A stretch of DNA of 64,000 nt from Betaproteobacteria bacterium (GTDB lineage Bacteria; Pseudomonadota; Gammaproteobacteria; Burkholderiales; SG8-39). The notes below the pieces were generated by a model. It saw nothing but the letters and a program-made list of their open reading frames with translations. It was not told the origin of the DNA and did not search any database. Where the stretch lies: assembly GCA_016195915.1 (NCBI GenBank), contig JACPYS010000018.1, positions 1 to 64,000 on the forward strand, in the 5' to 3' direction. The translations under genes and the position numbers were made by a program. Within the stretch, counting starts at the first letter, position 1. Each line of letters opens with the position of its first letter. Of this stretch, positions 51,430 through 60,352 are shown one piece after another.

Positions 51430-51824
51430 AACTGCTGCAATTGCTTCCCGAGGCGCCGCCCGCGCACGCGCTTTCGCTTGCGCTGAATGCGGGGTTCTGC
51501 CTCGGCCTGGTTGCGCGCAATGACCTCGAGCCTCTGTCGGGCAAGACGGTGTCGATTGAAACGACCGACTTGGGCACGCGAGTGCGGGTGGTTTACGACG
51601 GAATCCGGTTCAGAGCCTATCTCGGCAGCGCGCCACCCGATCTCACGATCCGCTCGACCGTGTCGGATTTCCTCGCGCTCGCGCTCCGGCGCGAAGACCA
51701 GGACACGCTGTTCTTCACGCGCCGGCTCGTCATGACCGGCGATACCGAACTTGGACTGGTGGTCAAGAACGTGCTCGACGCGATCGACTGGTCGCGCCTG
51801 CCGCTGCCGCGTCCGCGTAGTTGA
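51426..51824 (+). CDS. ubiT: Ubiquinone lipid-carrier accessory protein UbiT (SCP2)
   Basis: 132 residues from GTG 51426, overlapping ubiV by 4 bases. SCP2 sterol-carrier fold: [60 protein letters not shown]. Shorter at the N-terminus than E. coli UbiT. It binds the polyprenyl intermediates for UbiUV. The FNR box of the next operon overlaps its stop codon. Confidence 0.87.
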   Translation: MKLLQLLPEAPPAHALSLALNAGFCLGLVARNDLEPLSGKTVSIETTDLGTRVRVVYDGIRFRAYLGSAPPDLTIRSTVSDFLALALRREDQDTLFFTRRLVMTGDTELGLVVKNVLDAIDWSRLPLPRPRS

Positions 51825-51834
51825 CCTGCGTCAA
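51821..51834 (+). promoter_or_regulatory. FNR/DNR box upstream of the two-component system
   Basis: TTGACCTGCGTCAA, matching TTGAC-N4-GTCAA exactly. A TATCTT -10-like box begins at 51856, 21 bases beyond the site, the same geometry as at nirJ. It places the kinase and sigma-54 regulator genes in the denitrification regulon. Confidence 0.72.
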
Positions 51835-51894
51835 TTCGGCGGGATTCCTGGCTGCTATCTTGGCCTCGCCCGTATCGTTCGAATCGGAGCAGGG

Positions 51895-53958
51895 ATGTTC
51901 GCCGTGCAGCGCCTGAAGGGACTGTCCGCCAGGATCTACGTCGCGTTCTTGGTCACCGCCGCCGTCCCGGTGATGGTCGCCGGCCTGATTGGCATTTACT
52001 ATTCACTCGACGCGCTGAAGAACGAGACGCTGCACCATTTGGACCATGAGGTGTCGGGGCGTGCCGCGAACCTGGGACGGTTTTTCGACCAGGTCACGAG
52101 TGAGTTGCTGCTGCTCACGAGCCTGCCGGTGGTCGCGGATCTCTCCGAAGCCCTCGGTCGCGCCGATCCGCCGCCGGAGGCCGTGCGCCAGCGCGTGGAG
52201 CGTGCTTATGAAGCGTTCGTGCGCGCGTATCCATACGTGTACCAGATACGCTTCCTCTCCACCGATGGCCAGGAGATCGCGCGCGTCGATCGGAGGAACG
52301 ATCGCCCTTACGTCGTCCCGAGCGAGGCGCTGCAGAACAAGTCCGATCGCTATTATGTGCACGACTCGCTCGAATTGCAGGCCGGGCAGGTATACGTCTC
52401 GCCGCTCGATCTGAATATCGAACACGCTAAGGTCGAGCAACCGGAGCGGCCGGTCATCCGGTTCGCCACGCCGATGCCCGACCGCACCGGGACGACGCGC
52501 GGCTTGATCGTCATCAACCTGCACGCCGATTTCATGCTTGGTCAGATCCAGGAGATGGCGGGGCTGCGCGGCGGGACCGCGTATCTGTTCGACCGCGCTG
52601 GGTTCTTCATTTCACGATCCGCCAACGACGCTGCGCGGGCCACCGGGTTGCAGATGCAGTCGGTTGAGGTTCTGACGACGCTCTTTCCGCGGTCTTTGCT
52701 CGGCACGATGGTGCGCGGCGGGCGGGGCACCGAAGTCGCAGGAGACTGGATTGTCGCCTACGCCCCGATTGCGCTCGGGCGAACGCTCGCCGAGCGCAGC
52801 GACAGCTCGGTGGAATGGGTGATCGCCTCCGCGTTCCCGCGCGCCAAGCTTCTGGAAGCGGTTTTCAACCTCTACCTGCTCTATGCAGTGCTTGCGCTGT
52901 GCCTGATTGCCACTGCGGTGGGGGGATTCCTGCTTTCGCGCCACTTGCTGCTTCCGCTTTCGCTGCTGGCACGTGAGACAGAGGAGATCGCGAAGGGGAA
53001 CTTCGCGCGTCGGACCGCGATTCGGGGCAACGACGAGATTACCGATCTGGGCGCGCGCTTCAATGTCATGGCCGGTAAGCTCGAGCAGAGCTATCGCTCT
53101 ATGGAAGAGCAGAAAGGGCATCTCGAAGAGGAGGTCAAGGCACGCACCGCGCAGCTCGAGTGCGAGCAGGAAGCGCGCCGCGAGATCGACCGTCAGATGT
53201 TTCAGACGGAAAAGATGACTGCGATGGGCGAGCTGGCGATGGGGCTCGCGCACGAAATCGGCAATCCGCTCGCCGGCATGAAGGCCGTCGTGCAGATGCT
53301 CGGGGAGGAAGAACTCGCGCCGCAGGTGCGCGAAAATCTCTCGCGCGTACACGGCGAAATCGATCGGCTGTCGGCGTTCCTGCGTACCTTCCACGGTTTT
53401 ACCGCGCCGCAGGAGACGCATCCGGTCGCATGCCGGCTCAAGGACGCGCTGGAGGATGTGCTCCTGTGGACGCGCAAGGAGGCGCGGGCACGCAACGTGA
53501 TCATCGATTACGCGACATGCTGCGAGACGGTGCCCGATCTATGGGCCGATTCCGGCCAGCTTAAGCAGGTATTGCTCAATCTGGTCATCAATGCAGTCCA
53601 GGCAATGCCTGCTGGCGGGCGAATCGAGATTGGCATGTGCGCGCGCGATGCCGAGCTCTCCGCAGCGGTGCCCCGCATGCGGTTTTGCGTGAGCGATACC
53701 GGGCCGGGAATCACGCCCGAAGTGCTGCCGAAGATCTTCGACCCTTTCTTTACCACGCGCACGGACGGCTCTGGGCTCGGCCTTGCCGTGGTGAAGAAGA
53801 TCGCAATGCAGCATGGCGCCGACATATTCGTGCACAGCGAGCACGGCAAGGGTACGCGCTTCGAGCTGATCTGGCCCGTCGCGCCGGGCGCGCACGACGC
53901 GAGCGTACGCGCGGGCGGCGTGACGCTTCCCTGCCAGGCGGAGCCGGCGCATGCCTGA
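51895..53958 (+). CDS. Membrane sensor histidine kinase (dCache/HAMP/HisKA)
   Basis: 687 residues. TM1 at about 15-37 (AFLVTAAVPVMVAGLIGIYY), a periplasmic sensor of about 280 residues of the Cache type (FLSTDGQEIARVDRRNDRPY), TM2 at about 325-350 (LYLLYAVLALCLIATAVGGF), HAMP, a coiled coil, HisKA with GLAHEIGNPLAGM (phospho-His), and HATPase with NLVINAVQAM, SDTGPGI and GSGLGLAVVKKIA. The ligand is not known. It overlaps the response-regulator gene by 8 bases and is preceded by an FNR box, so it is probably made under low O2 or NO. Confidence 0.92.
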   Translation: MFAVQRLKGLSARIYVAFLVTAAVPVMVAGLIGIYYSLDALKNETLHHLDHEVSGRAANLGRFFDQVTSELLLLTSLPVVADLSEALGRADPPPEAVRQRVERAYEAFVRAYPYVYQIRFLSTDGQEIARVDRRNDRPYVVPSEALQNKSDRYYVHDSLELQAGQVYVSPLDLNIEHAKVEQPERPVIRFATPMPDRTGTTRGLIVINLHADFMLGQIQEMAGLRGGTAYLFDRAGFFISRSANDAARATGLQMQSVEVLTTLFPRSLLGTMVRGGRGTEVAGDWIVAYAPIALGRTLAERSDSSVEWVIASAFPRAKLLEAVFNLYLLYAVLALCLIATAVGGFLLSRHLLLPLSLLARETEEIAKGNFARRTAIRGNDEITDLGARFNVMAGKLEQSYRSMEEQKGHLEEEVKARTAQLECEQEARREIDRQMFQTEKMTAMGELAMGLAHEIGNPLAGMKAVVQMLGEEELAPQVRENLSRVHGEIDRLSAFLRTFHGFTAPQETHPVACRLKDALEDVLLWTRKEARARNVIIDYATCCETVPDLWADSGQLKQVLLNLVINAVQAMPAGGRIEIGMCARDAELSAAVPRMRFCVSDTGPGITPEVLPKIFDPFFTTRTDGSGLGLAVVKKIAMQHGADIFVHSEHGKGTRFELIWPVAPGAHDASVRAGGVTLPCQAEPAHA

Positions 53959-55336
53959 GCGCATCCTGGTCGTCGAAGACGACACGACAATTCGCGTCGC
54001 GCTGGGCGAGGTGCTGGGAAAGCTCGGCCACGATGTCGTGCAGGCGGAGACCGGGCGCGAGGCGCTCGAGCGATCGCGGCAGCAGAACTTCGATCTCGTA
54101 CTTCTTGACCTGCGGCTCCCCGACATGCACGGCCTGGATGTGCTGAGAAGCCTGCGCGAAGCCGATGCAGAGGCTCTTGTCGTGGTCATGACCGCGTTCC
54201 CCGAGGTGCGCACGGCGATCGACAGCGTGAAGGCGGGCGCCTACGATTACATCAACAAGCCTTTCGACCTCGATGATCTGAGGGAACTAGTGCGGCGTGC
54301 GCTCGAGACGCGAAGATTGCGGCTCGAGGTCGCGCGGCTCCGCATTAGCGCGGCGCGGCCGGCGAACATCGAAGGGATGATCGGCACTAGCTCCGCGTTC
54401 CTTGCGATGCTCGAAGTGACCCGCAAGATCGCTTCGGCTGGGCGCGTGCCGGTGCTGATTCGCGGCGAGTCCGGGACTGGCAAGGAGCGAATCGCACAGG
54501 CGATTCACAGCCTCAGCCCGCGCGCCGGCGGCCCTTGGGTGACGCTCAACTGCTCCGCGCTCGCGGAAGGTCTGCTCGAATCCGAAATGTTCGGTCACGA
54601 AAAGGGCGCATTTACCGATGCCAAGAGCATGAAGCGAGGTCTGCTCGAGCTCGCTGATGGAGGGACGCTCTTTCTCGACGAGATCGGCGACATGGCCCCG
54701 GCGCTGCAGCCGAAGCTGCTGCGTGCGATCGAGACGCAAACCTTCCGGCGCGTTGGCGGTCAGAAGGAAGTGCAGGTCGACGTGCGCTTCGTTGCCGCGA
54801 CCAACCGCGATCTCGACGCGATGGTGCGTGCCGGCGCTTTTCGCGAAGACTTGTATTACCGTCTGAACGTCGGCTCGATCGACGTGCCGCCTCTGCGCGC
54901 GCGGCGAGAGGACGTCCTGCCGCTGGCGCGGCGCTTCATTGCCGAGGCAGCCCGCGTCATGGGGTTGCCCGAGCCCGGGCTGGCCGCCGACACCCATTCT
55001 CTGCTCGCCGCTTACGCGTGGCCGGGTAACGTGCGCGAGCTTCGCAACGTCATGGAGCGTGCGCTCATCCTGTCCGCAGGCGCGCCGATCCGGCCGGCGC
55101 ACCTTCCGCGAGAAGTCAGCGCAGCTTCGTCCGAGCGCGAGGGCGCCGGCGCCGATCCCGGGCTGGTGGCCCTCGATGAAGTGGAAAAGCGGCATATCCG
55201 GCGCGTTCTCGAAGCCTGCGCCGGCAACAAGACGCAGGCGGCGAAGCTCCTCGGCATCAGCCGCCTCACGCTGCGCAACAAGGTCGCCGACTACGGCTGG
55301 AGCGAATTCCAGCCCGAGGGCAGCGCTGAAAGGTAA
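53951..55336 (+). CDS. NtrC-family sigma-54-dependent response regulator
   Basis: 461 residues. Receiver (1-120, phospho-Asp in LVLLDLRLPDMHG, Lys in YINKPFDLDD), AAA+ activator (Walker A GESGTGKERIAQAIH, Walker B TLFLDEIGDM, ERALILSAGAP) and a Fis-type HTH (KTQAAKLLGISRLTLRNKVA). The sigma-54 contact loop reads GAFTDA instead of the canonical GAFTGA. It probably activates the sigma-54-type promoter 64 bases downstream. Confidence 0.94.
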   Translation: MPERILVVEDDTTIRVALGEVLGKLGHDVVQAETGREALERSRQQNFDLVLLDLRLPDMHGLDVLRSLREADAEALVVVMTAFPEVRTAIDSVKAGAYDYINKPFDLDDLRELVRRALETRRLRLEVARLRISAARPANIEGMIGTSSAFLAMLEVTRKIASAGRVPVLIRGESGTGKERIAQAIHSLSPRAGGPWVTLNCSALAEGLLESEMFGHEKGAFTDAKSMKRGLLELADGGTLFLDEIGDMAPALQPKLLRAIETQTFRRVGGQKEVQVDVRFVAATNRDLDAMVRAGAFREDLYYRLNVGSIDVPPLRARREDVLPLARRFIAEAARVMGLPEPGLAADTHSLLAAYAWPGNVRELRNVMERALILSAGAPIRPAHLPREVSAASSEREGAGADPGLVALDEVEKRHIRRVLEACAGNKTQAAKLLGISRLTLRNKVADYGWSEFQPEGSAER

Positions 55337-55398
55337 GTTCCTGGCCGGCGCGGTAAGTTTTTGATCAGCCGCTGCGGCGCACGCCGCACTCCGCGCGG

Positions 55399-55415
55399 CT
55401 GGCACGGTTGCTGCA
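55399..55415 (+). promoter_or_regulatory. Sigma-54 (-24/-12) promoter
   Basis: CTGGCACGGTTGCTGCA keeps the invariant GG and GC exactly 10 bases apart and matches TGGCACG-N4-TTGCA at all but one position. It lies directly between a sigma-54 activator gene and the bd-like operon. The predicted start is near 55427, about 30 bases before the TTG start codon. Confidence 0.8.
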
Positions 55416-55456
55416 AGTGAACACCCCGCAGGCACACGATGCCTGGAGGAATCACG

Positions 55457-57208
55457 TTGCAGGCGACCGGCACGGGACGTCCCGCTTTTGAAGCGCTCAA
55501 GGACACTTACAAGGGTGTCCTGAAGATCTCGCTGCTGCTCGCGCTCACCTACCTGATCGCCCACGGGCTGTCGTCAGTGCTGCCCGCCGCCGATTACCGC
55601 GCGCTGCCGGTGATGGGCAACCGCGTCGCGGTGTGGATTTTTGCGCAACTGCACCTGATGTTCGGTGCGTTCGTGCTGGGGGTGCCGATCTTCGCCCTGA
55701 TCACCGAGATCGTCGGCGTGGCGACGCGCGAACAGCGTTACGACGAACTGGCGCGCGAATTCACCAAGCTGCTGGCCATGGCCTATACCGTAACGGCGGT
55801 GCTCGGCTGCGTGTTGCTGGTGCTGCTGGTGACGCTCTACCCGAAGCTCACCGGCTATCTGTCGCAGAACTTCAAACCGACCTGGATCCTGTACGTGGTG
55901 CTGATCTTCGGCGAAGTGGTCCTCGCCTACCTGTACTGGACCACCTGGGACGGCACGCAAGGCGCGCGGAAGAAATGGCACTTGCTGCTGGGGCTGCTGG
56001 TGAACCTGTGGGGCACTGCAATCCTGTTCGTCGCCGACATCTGGGTGACTTTCATGATGAGCCCTGCCGGCATCGATGACGCGGGCAACGTCACGAACCT
56101 GTGGCAGGCGGTCAACAACCACACTTGGATGCCGATCAACGTGCACCGGTTGCTCGCCAACGTCGCCTTCGGTGGCGCGATTGCCGCCGCCTACGCCGCG
56201 GTGCGTTTTCTGAACGCACGGACCGCCGAGGAGCGCGCGCGCTTCGACTGGATGGGCTACGTAGGCTCATTCATCGCCATCGCCGCTTTCCTGCCGCTGC
56301 CGTTCGCCGGTTACTGGCTCGGCCGCGAGATCTACCAGTTTTCCCAGCAGATGGGCGTGTCGATGATGGGCGGCAGCTTCGCCTGGCTGTGGATTCTGCA
56401 GGCGTTCCTGATCGGTTCGCTGTTTTTCGCCGCGAATTTCTACCTGTGGCTCGGCATGGGGCGCATCCCCGGCGCCGAGCGTTACACACGCTACCAGGTG
56501 GCGATGATGCTGGTGCTTACGCTCGGTTTCGTGGTGTGGGCGACACCGCGCTCGATCATCGCCACCGGCGTAGAAATGGCGGCGATGGGCGGTTCGCACC
56601 ATCCGTTTCTCGGCTTGTTCGGCGTCATGGCGGCGAAGAATACCGCAGTCAATCTGATGATTCTCACCACCTTCCTGTCGTTCATGCTCTACCGGCGCGC
56701 CAACCGCGTTCCGCTCGTGACCTGGGCGAGCGCCGGCAAGATCGTGCAGGGGCTGGTGATTGCCGTCGCCAGCGGGGTCGTGCTGTTCTACGGTGTGTAC
56801 AGCTATTACGTTACCTCGATGGTGCGTATCGGATTCTCGGTCTACCAGGTGCTGGCCGTGCTCGTGGCAATGGCGGTATTCGTCGCCGTCGACATTCCAA
56901 TGCTCAGAGGCGCGCGGCAGATCGGCGCCATCCGCTGGGGCGAGATTCCCGCGCGCGCGCAGTACGCGCTGTTTTTCATGGCGATCACCTTCACCTGGCT
57001 GATGGGTCTGATGGGCTACATCCGTTCCGGCATCCGCCAGTACTGGCATATCTACGGACGCATCGCCGACGAGAGCGCGCACGCTTTCACCATGACGCAT
57101 GGACACGCGACATTGATCGTATCGGGCATCGTGATCGTGTTTTTTCTGCTGGTGTCCGTGGTGTTCGCGCTCGCCGCGCGGCATGAAGACCGGCCGGAGG
57201 CGGCCTGA
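55457..57208 (+). CDS. Cytochrome bd subunit-I-like membrane oxidoreductase
   Basis: About 583 residues, some 14 hydrophobic segments. Similar in layout to CydA: an early His in QLHLMFGAFVLGVPIFALIT, a TM pair with NVHRLLANVAFGGAIAAAY and DWMGYVGSFIAIAAFLPLP, and later GGSHHPFLG and MTHGHATLI that could bind hemes. The canonical Q-loop and GRQPW motif are absent, and there is no CydB gene nearby. So this is a divergent family member, probably taking electrons to or from the c-type cytochromes encoded next. The start TTG 55457 follows GGAGG by 8 bases; ATG 55439 has no ribosome-binding site. Whether it reduces O2, NO or oxidises quinol cannot be read from sequence. Confidence 0.7.
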   Translation: MQATGTGRPAFEALKDTYKGVLKISLLLALTYLIAHGLSSVLPAADYRALPVMGNRVAVWIFAQLHLMFGAFVLGVPIFALITEIVGVATREQRYDELAREFTKLLAMAYTVTAVLGCVLLVLLVTLYPKLTGYLSQNFKPTWILYVVLIFGEVVLAYLYWTTWDGTQGARKKWHLLLGLLVNLWGTAILFVADIWVTFMMSPAGIDDAGNVTNLWQAVNNHTWMPINVHRLLANVAFGGAIAAAYAAVRFLNARTAEERARFDWMGYVGSFIAIAAFLPLPFAGYWLGREIYQFSQQMGVSMMGGSFAWLWILQAFLIGSLFFAANFYLWLGMGRIPGAERYTRYQVAMMLVLTLGFVVWATPRSIIATGVEMAAMGGSHHPFLGLFGVMAAKNTAVNLMILTTFLSFMLYRRANRVPLVTWASAGKIVQGLVIAVASGVVLFYGVYSYYVTSMVRIGFSVYQVLAVLVAMAVFVAVDIPMLRGARQIGAIRWGEIPARAQYALFFMAITFTWLMGLMGYIRSGIRQYWHIYGRIADESAHAFTMTHGHATLIVSGIVIVFFLLVSVVFALAARHEDRPEAA

Positions 57209-58096
57209 ATGGCGCGCACGTTCGTCAGGATTTTCGCTTTCATGCTCGCCGTCGTGGGGATATACGCCTACGTCGGACAGCTCCTGCCGCAGTTCGAGGA
57301 GCACCCGCCGAGGAAGAACGTGATTTCGCTACAGACAACACCCGACGAACTGGTCGCGATCGGCCAGGAACTGACGCGCGGCAAAGGAGGCTGCCTCGTT
57401 TGCCACAAGGACGCGGAGACTGGCAACGTCCGTGGTCCCGATTTGCGGCAAGCGGGGCCGAAGGCAGGCACGCGCAAGCCCGGGATGAGTGCCGGCGACT
57501 ACCTGCTTGAATCGCTGCTCAAACCCGGCGAGTTCCTCGTCCCCGGCTTCCCGAACATGATGCCGCCGGCGAACAGGCCGCCCGCGAACCTCAACATGGC
57601 CGAGGTCAAGGCGGTAATCGCCTATTTGCAGTCGCTCGGCGGCGGCGAACCGGCGGTCAAGCTACTTGCCGAAGACTTTGCGCAGGCGAACGCCGCAGCC
57701 ATTTTGCAGCACCGGGGGCGCGCGGCGATGGAAAAGTTCGGCTGCATCGCCTGCCACAAGGTCGCTGGCGAGGGCGGCGAGATCGGCCCGGAGTTGACCG
57801 ATAGCGCGGCGAACCGCAATCCGCGCGAACTGCTTGCCAAGATCACCAATCCGAAAGCCTGGACAGTGCCGGGATATCCGGCCGGGTTGATGCCGGCGGG
57901 CGACGCGCTGCCGGAAGGCGAGGTGCAGGAAATCGTCGGCTATCTCGCGAACCTGGCCGGCAAGGGCTACAGCGCCACCGGCGCCGCTTCACCCTGGTCG
58001 CATGAGGGCGTCAGGCTGGGGCTCGTGATCTTCCTGTTCAATGCCGCCATGTTGATCGCGCTGGCGATCGCAGGACGCAGGGAGCGCGCCGCATGA
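57209..58096 (+). CDS. Membrane-anchored diheme cytochrome c
   Basis: 295 residues starting directly after the previous stop. N-terminal membrane anchor (FVRIFAFMLAVVGIYAYVGQ), two heme sites (CLVCH and CIACH) each in a small cytochrome c fold with downstream Met residues (MMPPANRPPANLNMAEVKAV, LMPAGDALPEGEVQEIVGYL), and a C-terminal membrane helix (LVIFLFNAAMLIALAIAG). An electron relay between the bd-like protein and soluble or membrane partners is inferred. Confidence 0.87.
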   Translation: MARTFVRIFAFMLAVVGIYAYVGQLLPQFEEHPPRKNVISLQTTPDELVAIGQELTRGKGGCLVCHKDAETGNVRGPDLRQAGPKAGTRKPGMSAGDYLLESLLKPGEFLVPGFPNMMPPANRPPANLNMAEVKAVIAYLQSLGGGEPAVKLLAEDFAQANAAAILQHRGRAAMEKFGCIACHKVAGEGGEIGPELTDSAANRNPRELLAKITNPKAWTVPGYPAGLMPAGDALPEGEVQEIVGYLANLAGKGYSATGAASPWSHEGVRLGLVIFLFNAAMLIALAIAGRRERAA

Positions 58097-58857
58097 TGCT
58101 GCGGCTTACATTCTGGCTCGCGCTCGCCCTTTACGGCGCGGTGTATGCTGCGCTGAGGCTTGCGATCCATCCGCCGATCCCGGCGAGCGTACTCACGATC
58201 TACATGCTGCTCACGGCGATCGCGATCCTGGTGTTCGTTTCTGCCGACGAGCGCCGGTTCACGCAATTCATCGCGCCGCTTGCGGCTGTGTTCGAGGGCC
58301 GCGCGCCGCGGGCCGCGCGCATTGCGGTGCTCGCGGTGATTCCGCTCGCCGCCGCCTGGGCCACGTATGTTCGCGTCGCGCCGTCGGCCGACGCTCCGTT
58401 CGAATTGCGCGTCATACACCCCGAGCCGCCCTCGAGTCTGTCGGTTCACGGCAGAAGGGTGGAAATCGCGGGGCTGCAAAACCCGTTGCGTGCGAAAGGA
58501 AGTGAGTTGGACAAGCCGATCCGCGAAGGCAAGACGATCTACTACCAAAACTGTTTTTTCTGCCACGGCGACGCGCTCGCAGGTGACGGGCACTTCGCGC
58601 AGGCGTTCCGCCCGATTCCGGCGAATTTCCGCGACGTCGGCACGATCTCGATGCTGCAGGAGTCGTACGTGTTCTGGCGTGTCGCGACCGGCGGTGCGGG
58701 GTTGCCGAAGAGCGCGACCCCCTGGAACAGCGCCATGCCGGTGTGGCAGGACTTCCTCACCGAAGAGGAAATCTGGAAGGCGATCCTCTATATCTATGCA
58801 GGCTCGGGCTCGACGCCGCGCACCTGGGACGACGAGGTCAAGCATGACAAGCATTAG
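58093..58857 (+). CDS. Membrane-anchored monoheme cytochrome c
   Basis: 254 residues; overlaps the previous gene by 4 bases. About three N-terminal membrane helices (RLTFWLALALYGAVYAALRL, VLTIYMLLTAIAILVFVSAD, IAVLAVIPLAAAWATYV), then a periplasmic cytochrome c domain with CFFCH (YYQNCFFCHGDALAGDGHFA) and Met in NSAMPVWQDFLTEEEIW. Probably the second membrane cytochrome of the complex. Confidence 0.85.
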   Translation: MMLRLTFWLALALYGAVYAALRLAIHPPIPASVLTIYMLLTAIAILVFVSADERRFTQFIAPLAAVFEGRAPRAARIAVLAVIPLAAAWATYVRVAPSADAPFELRVIHPEPPSSLSVHGRRVEIAGLQNPLRAKGSELDKPIREGKTIYYQNCFFCHGDALAGDGHFAQAFRPIPANFRDVGTISMLQESYVFWRVATGGAGLPKSATPWNSAMPVWQDFLTEEEIWKAILYIYAGSGSTPRTWDDEVKHDKH

Positions 58858-60352
58858 TCGCGCGCTGCTGGCGCTCGCTCTCGCCAGCGCAGCGGGCGCG
58901 CCGCGAGCGGCCGATCCAAACTTGAAAACGGAGCCGGTGAAGGCCACTCCGGTGACCGAAGACAGTAGCGCGGGAAAGGCGCTTTATGCGCGTTACTGCA
59001 CGCAATGCCACGGCGACGAAGGCAAGGGCGACGGGCCCGCGGCGGACTTCGTCTATCCACGGCCGCGCGATTTCACGCTCGCGCTCTACAAGGTGCGGAG
59101 TACTCCCTCGGGACAGCTTCCTACCGATCATGACCTGTTCAACGTGATCAGCGAGGGACTGCCTGGAACGTCAATGCCCGCCTGGAACAAGTACCTGTCC
59201 GAGAACGAACGGTGGCAGTTGGTTCACTACGTGAAGACTTTCGACACCCTCGGGCTGTTCAAGGATGAGGCTCCGAAGCAACGTATCGCCGTGGGTTCGC
59301 CGCCGCAGATGACGCCCGAGTTGATCGTGCGCGGAAAAGAACTTTATCGGTCCAAGAAATGCTGGGAATGTCACGGCAAGGATGGGCGCGGCGACGGAGA
59401 GAAGGCGGATACGCAGAAGGACGACTGGGGCTTTCCGATCCGGCCAGTGAATTTCACCAAGAGCTGGCGATTCCGCGCGGGCGACCGGGTGGAGGATATC
59501 TATCGCACGTTTACGACAGGTTTCAACGGAACGCCGATGCCTTCGTTCGTCGACGCGATTCCGGCGGCGGAGGACCGCTGGGCGCTCGCCGCATTCGTGA
59601 AGAGCCTGTCGCGGCCGCAGAAGACCGGGCAGGTGTTGCGTGCACGCGCCGTCGAAACAGAAATTCCGTCGGACCCCTGGGCTAGGCAATGGGAGGAGAT
59701 CGACTATCTCGATTTTCCGCTCGCAGGTCAGATCATCGTCAAGCCGCGCTGGTTCAAGCCGGGACACGACGTGATCACGGCGCGCGCGTTGTACAGCGCG
59801 CAGGAGGTCGCGATACTCCTCGAGTGGGACGACGGGACGCACAATCGCGGGGAGCGCGGCAAGCCCGCCGATCAGGTGGCGCTCCAGTTTCCCGCCGAGA
59901 AAGTGACGGCAGACGAAAAGCCCTATTTCATTCTCGGCAATGCGAAACGGCCGGTGGACTACTGGTTCTGGAACGCCGCGGATGGGCTGCGACGCTTCAC
60001 TGCCGAAGGCGCACAGAAGCTCGCGCCGCGCGACGCAGGCAGCTTGAGCGCCAAGGGCGAATACAGGGACGGCCAGTATCGCGTGATCCTGCGGCGGCCG
60101 CGCAAGGCCGCGAGCGAGCATGAGGTTGAATTCGAGCCGGGGCGCTTCGTACCGGTCGCTTTCCATCTGTGGGATGGCGAGCAGGGCGAGGAAGGATTGA
60201 AGATGGCGATCTCGAGCTGGTACTACCTTCTGCTCGAGCCGCCCGTCCCATCGACCGTGTACCTGTGGCCACTGCTGGCCGGGTGTTTCGCGTTCGGCGG
60301 CGAGCTTTGGTTCATGCGGCGTCTTCGGCGGCGGCGCGAGGTCCGCGTATGA
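58844..60352 (+). CDS. Diheme cytochrome c fused to an ethylbenzene-dehydrogenase-type heme domain
   Basis: 502 residues; overlaps the previous gene by 14 bases. Signal peptide, two cytochrome c domains (CTQCH in YARYCTQCHGDEGKGDGPAA; CWECH in KKCWECHGKDGRGDGE), then from about residue 270 a domain like the heme-b gamma subunit of ethylbenzene dehydrogenase and related DMSO-reductase-family enzymes (WEEIDYLDFPLAGQIIVKPR, VALQFPAEKVTADEKPYFIL, GNAKRPVDYWFWNAADG), and a C-terminal membrane helix. No molybdenum subunit is adjacent. The fusion is unusual and suggests an electron-collecting subunit. Confidence 0.85.
   Translation: MTSISRALLALALASAAGAPRAADPNLKTEPVKATPVTEDSSAGKALYARYCTQCHGDEGKGDGPAADFVYPRPRDFTLALYKVRSTPSGQLPTDHDLFNVISEGLPGTSMPAWNKYLSENERWQLVHYVKTFDTLGLFKDEAPKQRIAVGSPPQMTPELIVRGKELYRSKKCWECHGKDGRGDGEKADTQKDDWGFPIRPVNFTKSWRFRAGDRVEDIYRTFTTGFNGTPMPSFVDAIPAAEDRWALAAFVKSLSRPQKTGQVLRARAVETEIPSDPWARQWEEIDYLDFPLAGQIIVKPRWFKPGHDVITARALYSAQEVAILLEWDDGTHNRGERGKPADQVALQFPAEKVTADEKPYFILGNAKRPVDYWFWNAADGLRRFTAEGAQKLAPRDAGSLSAKGEYRDGQYRVILRRPRKAASEHEVEFEPGRFVPVAFHLWDGEQGEEGLKMAISSWYYLLLEPPVPSTVYLWPLLAGCFAFGGELWFMRRLRRRREVRV

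Noticed and set aside
55457-57208. NorB nitric oxide reductase
   Set aside because: The histidine pattern of heme-copper oxidases (six conserved His in helices II, VI, VII, X) is not present; the layout fits CydA-like proteins better.
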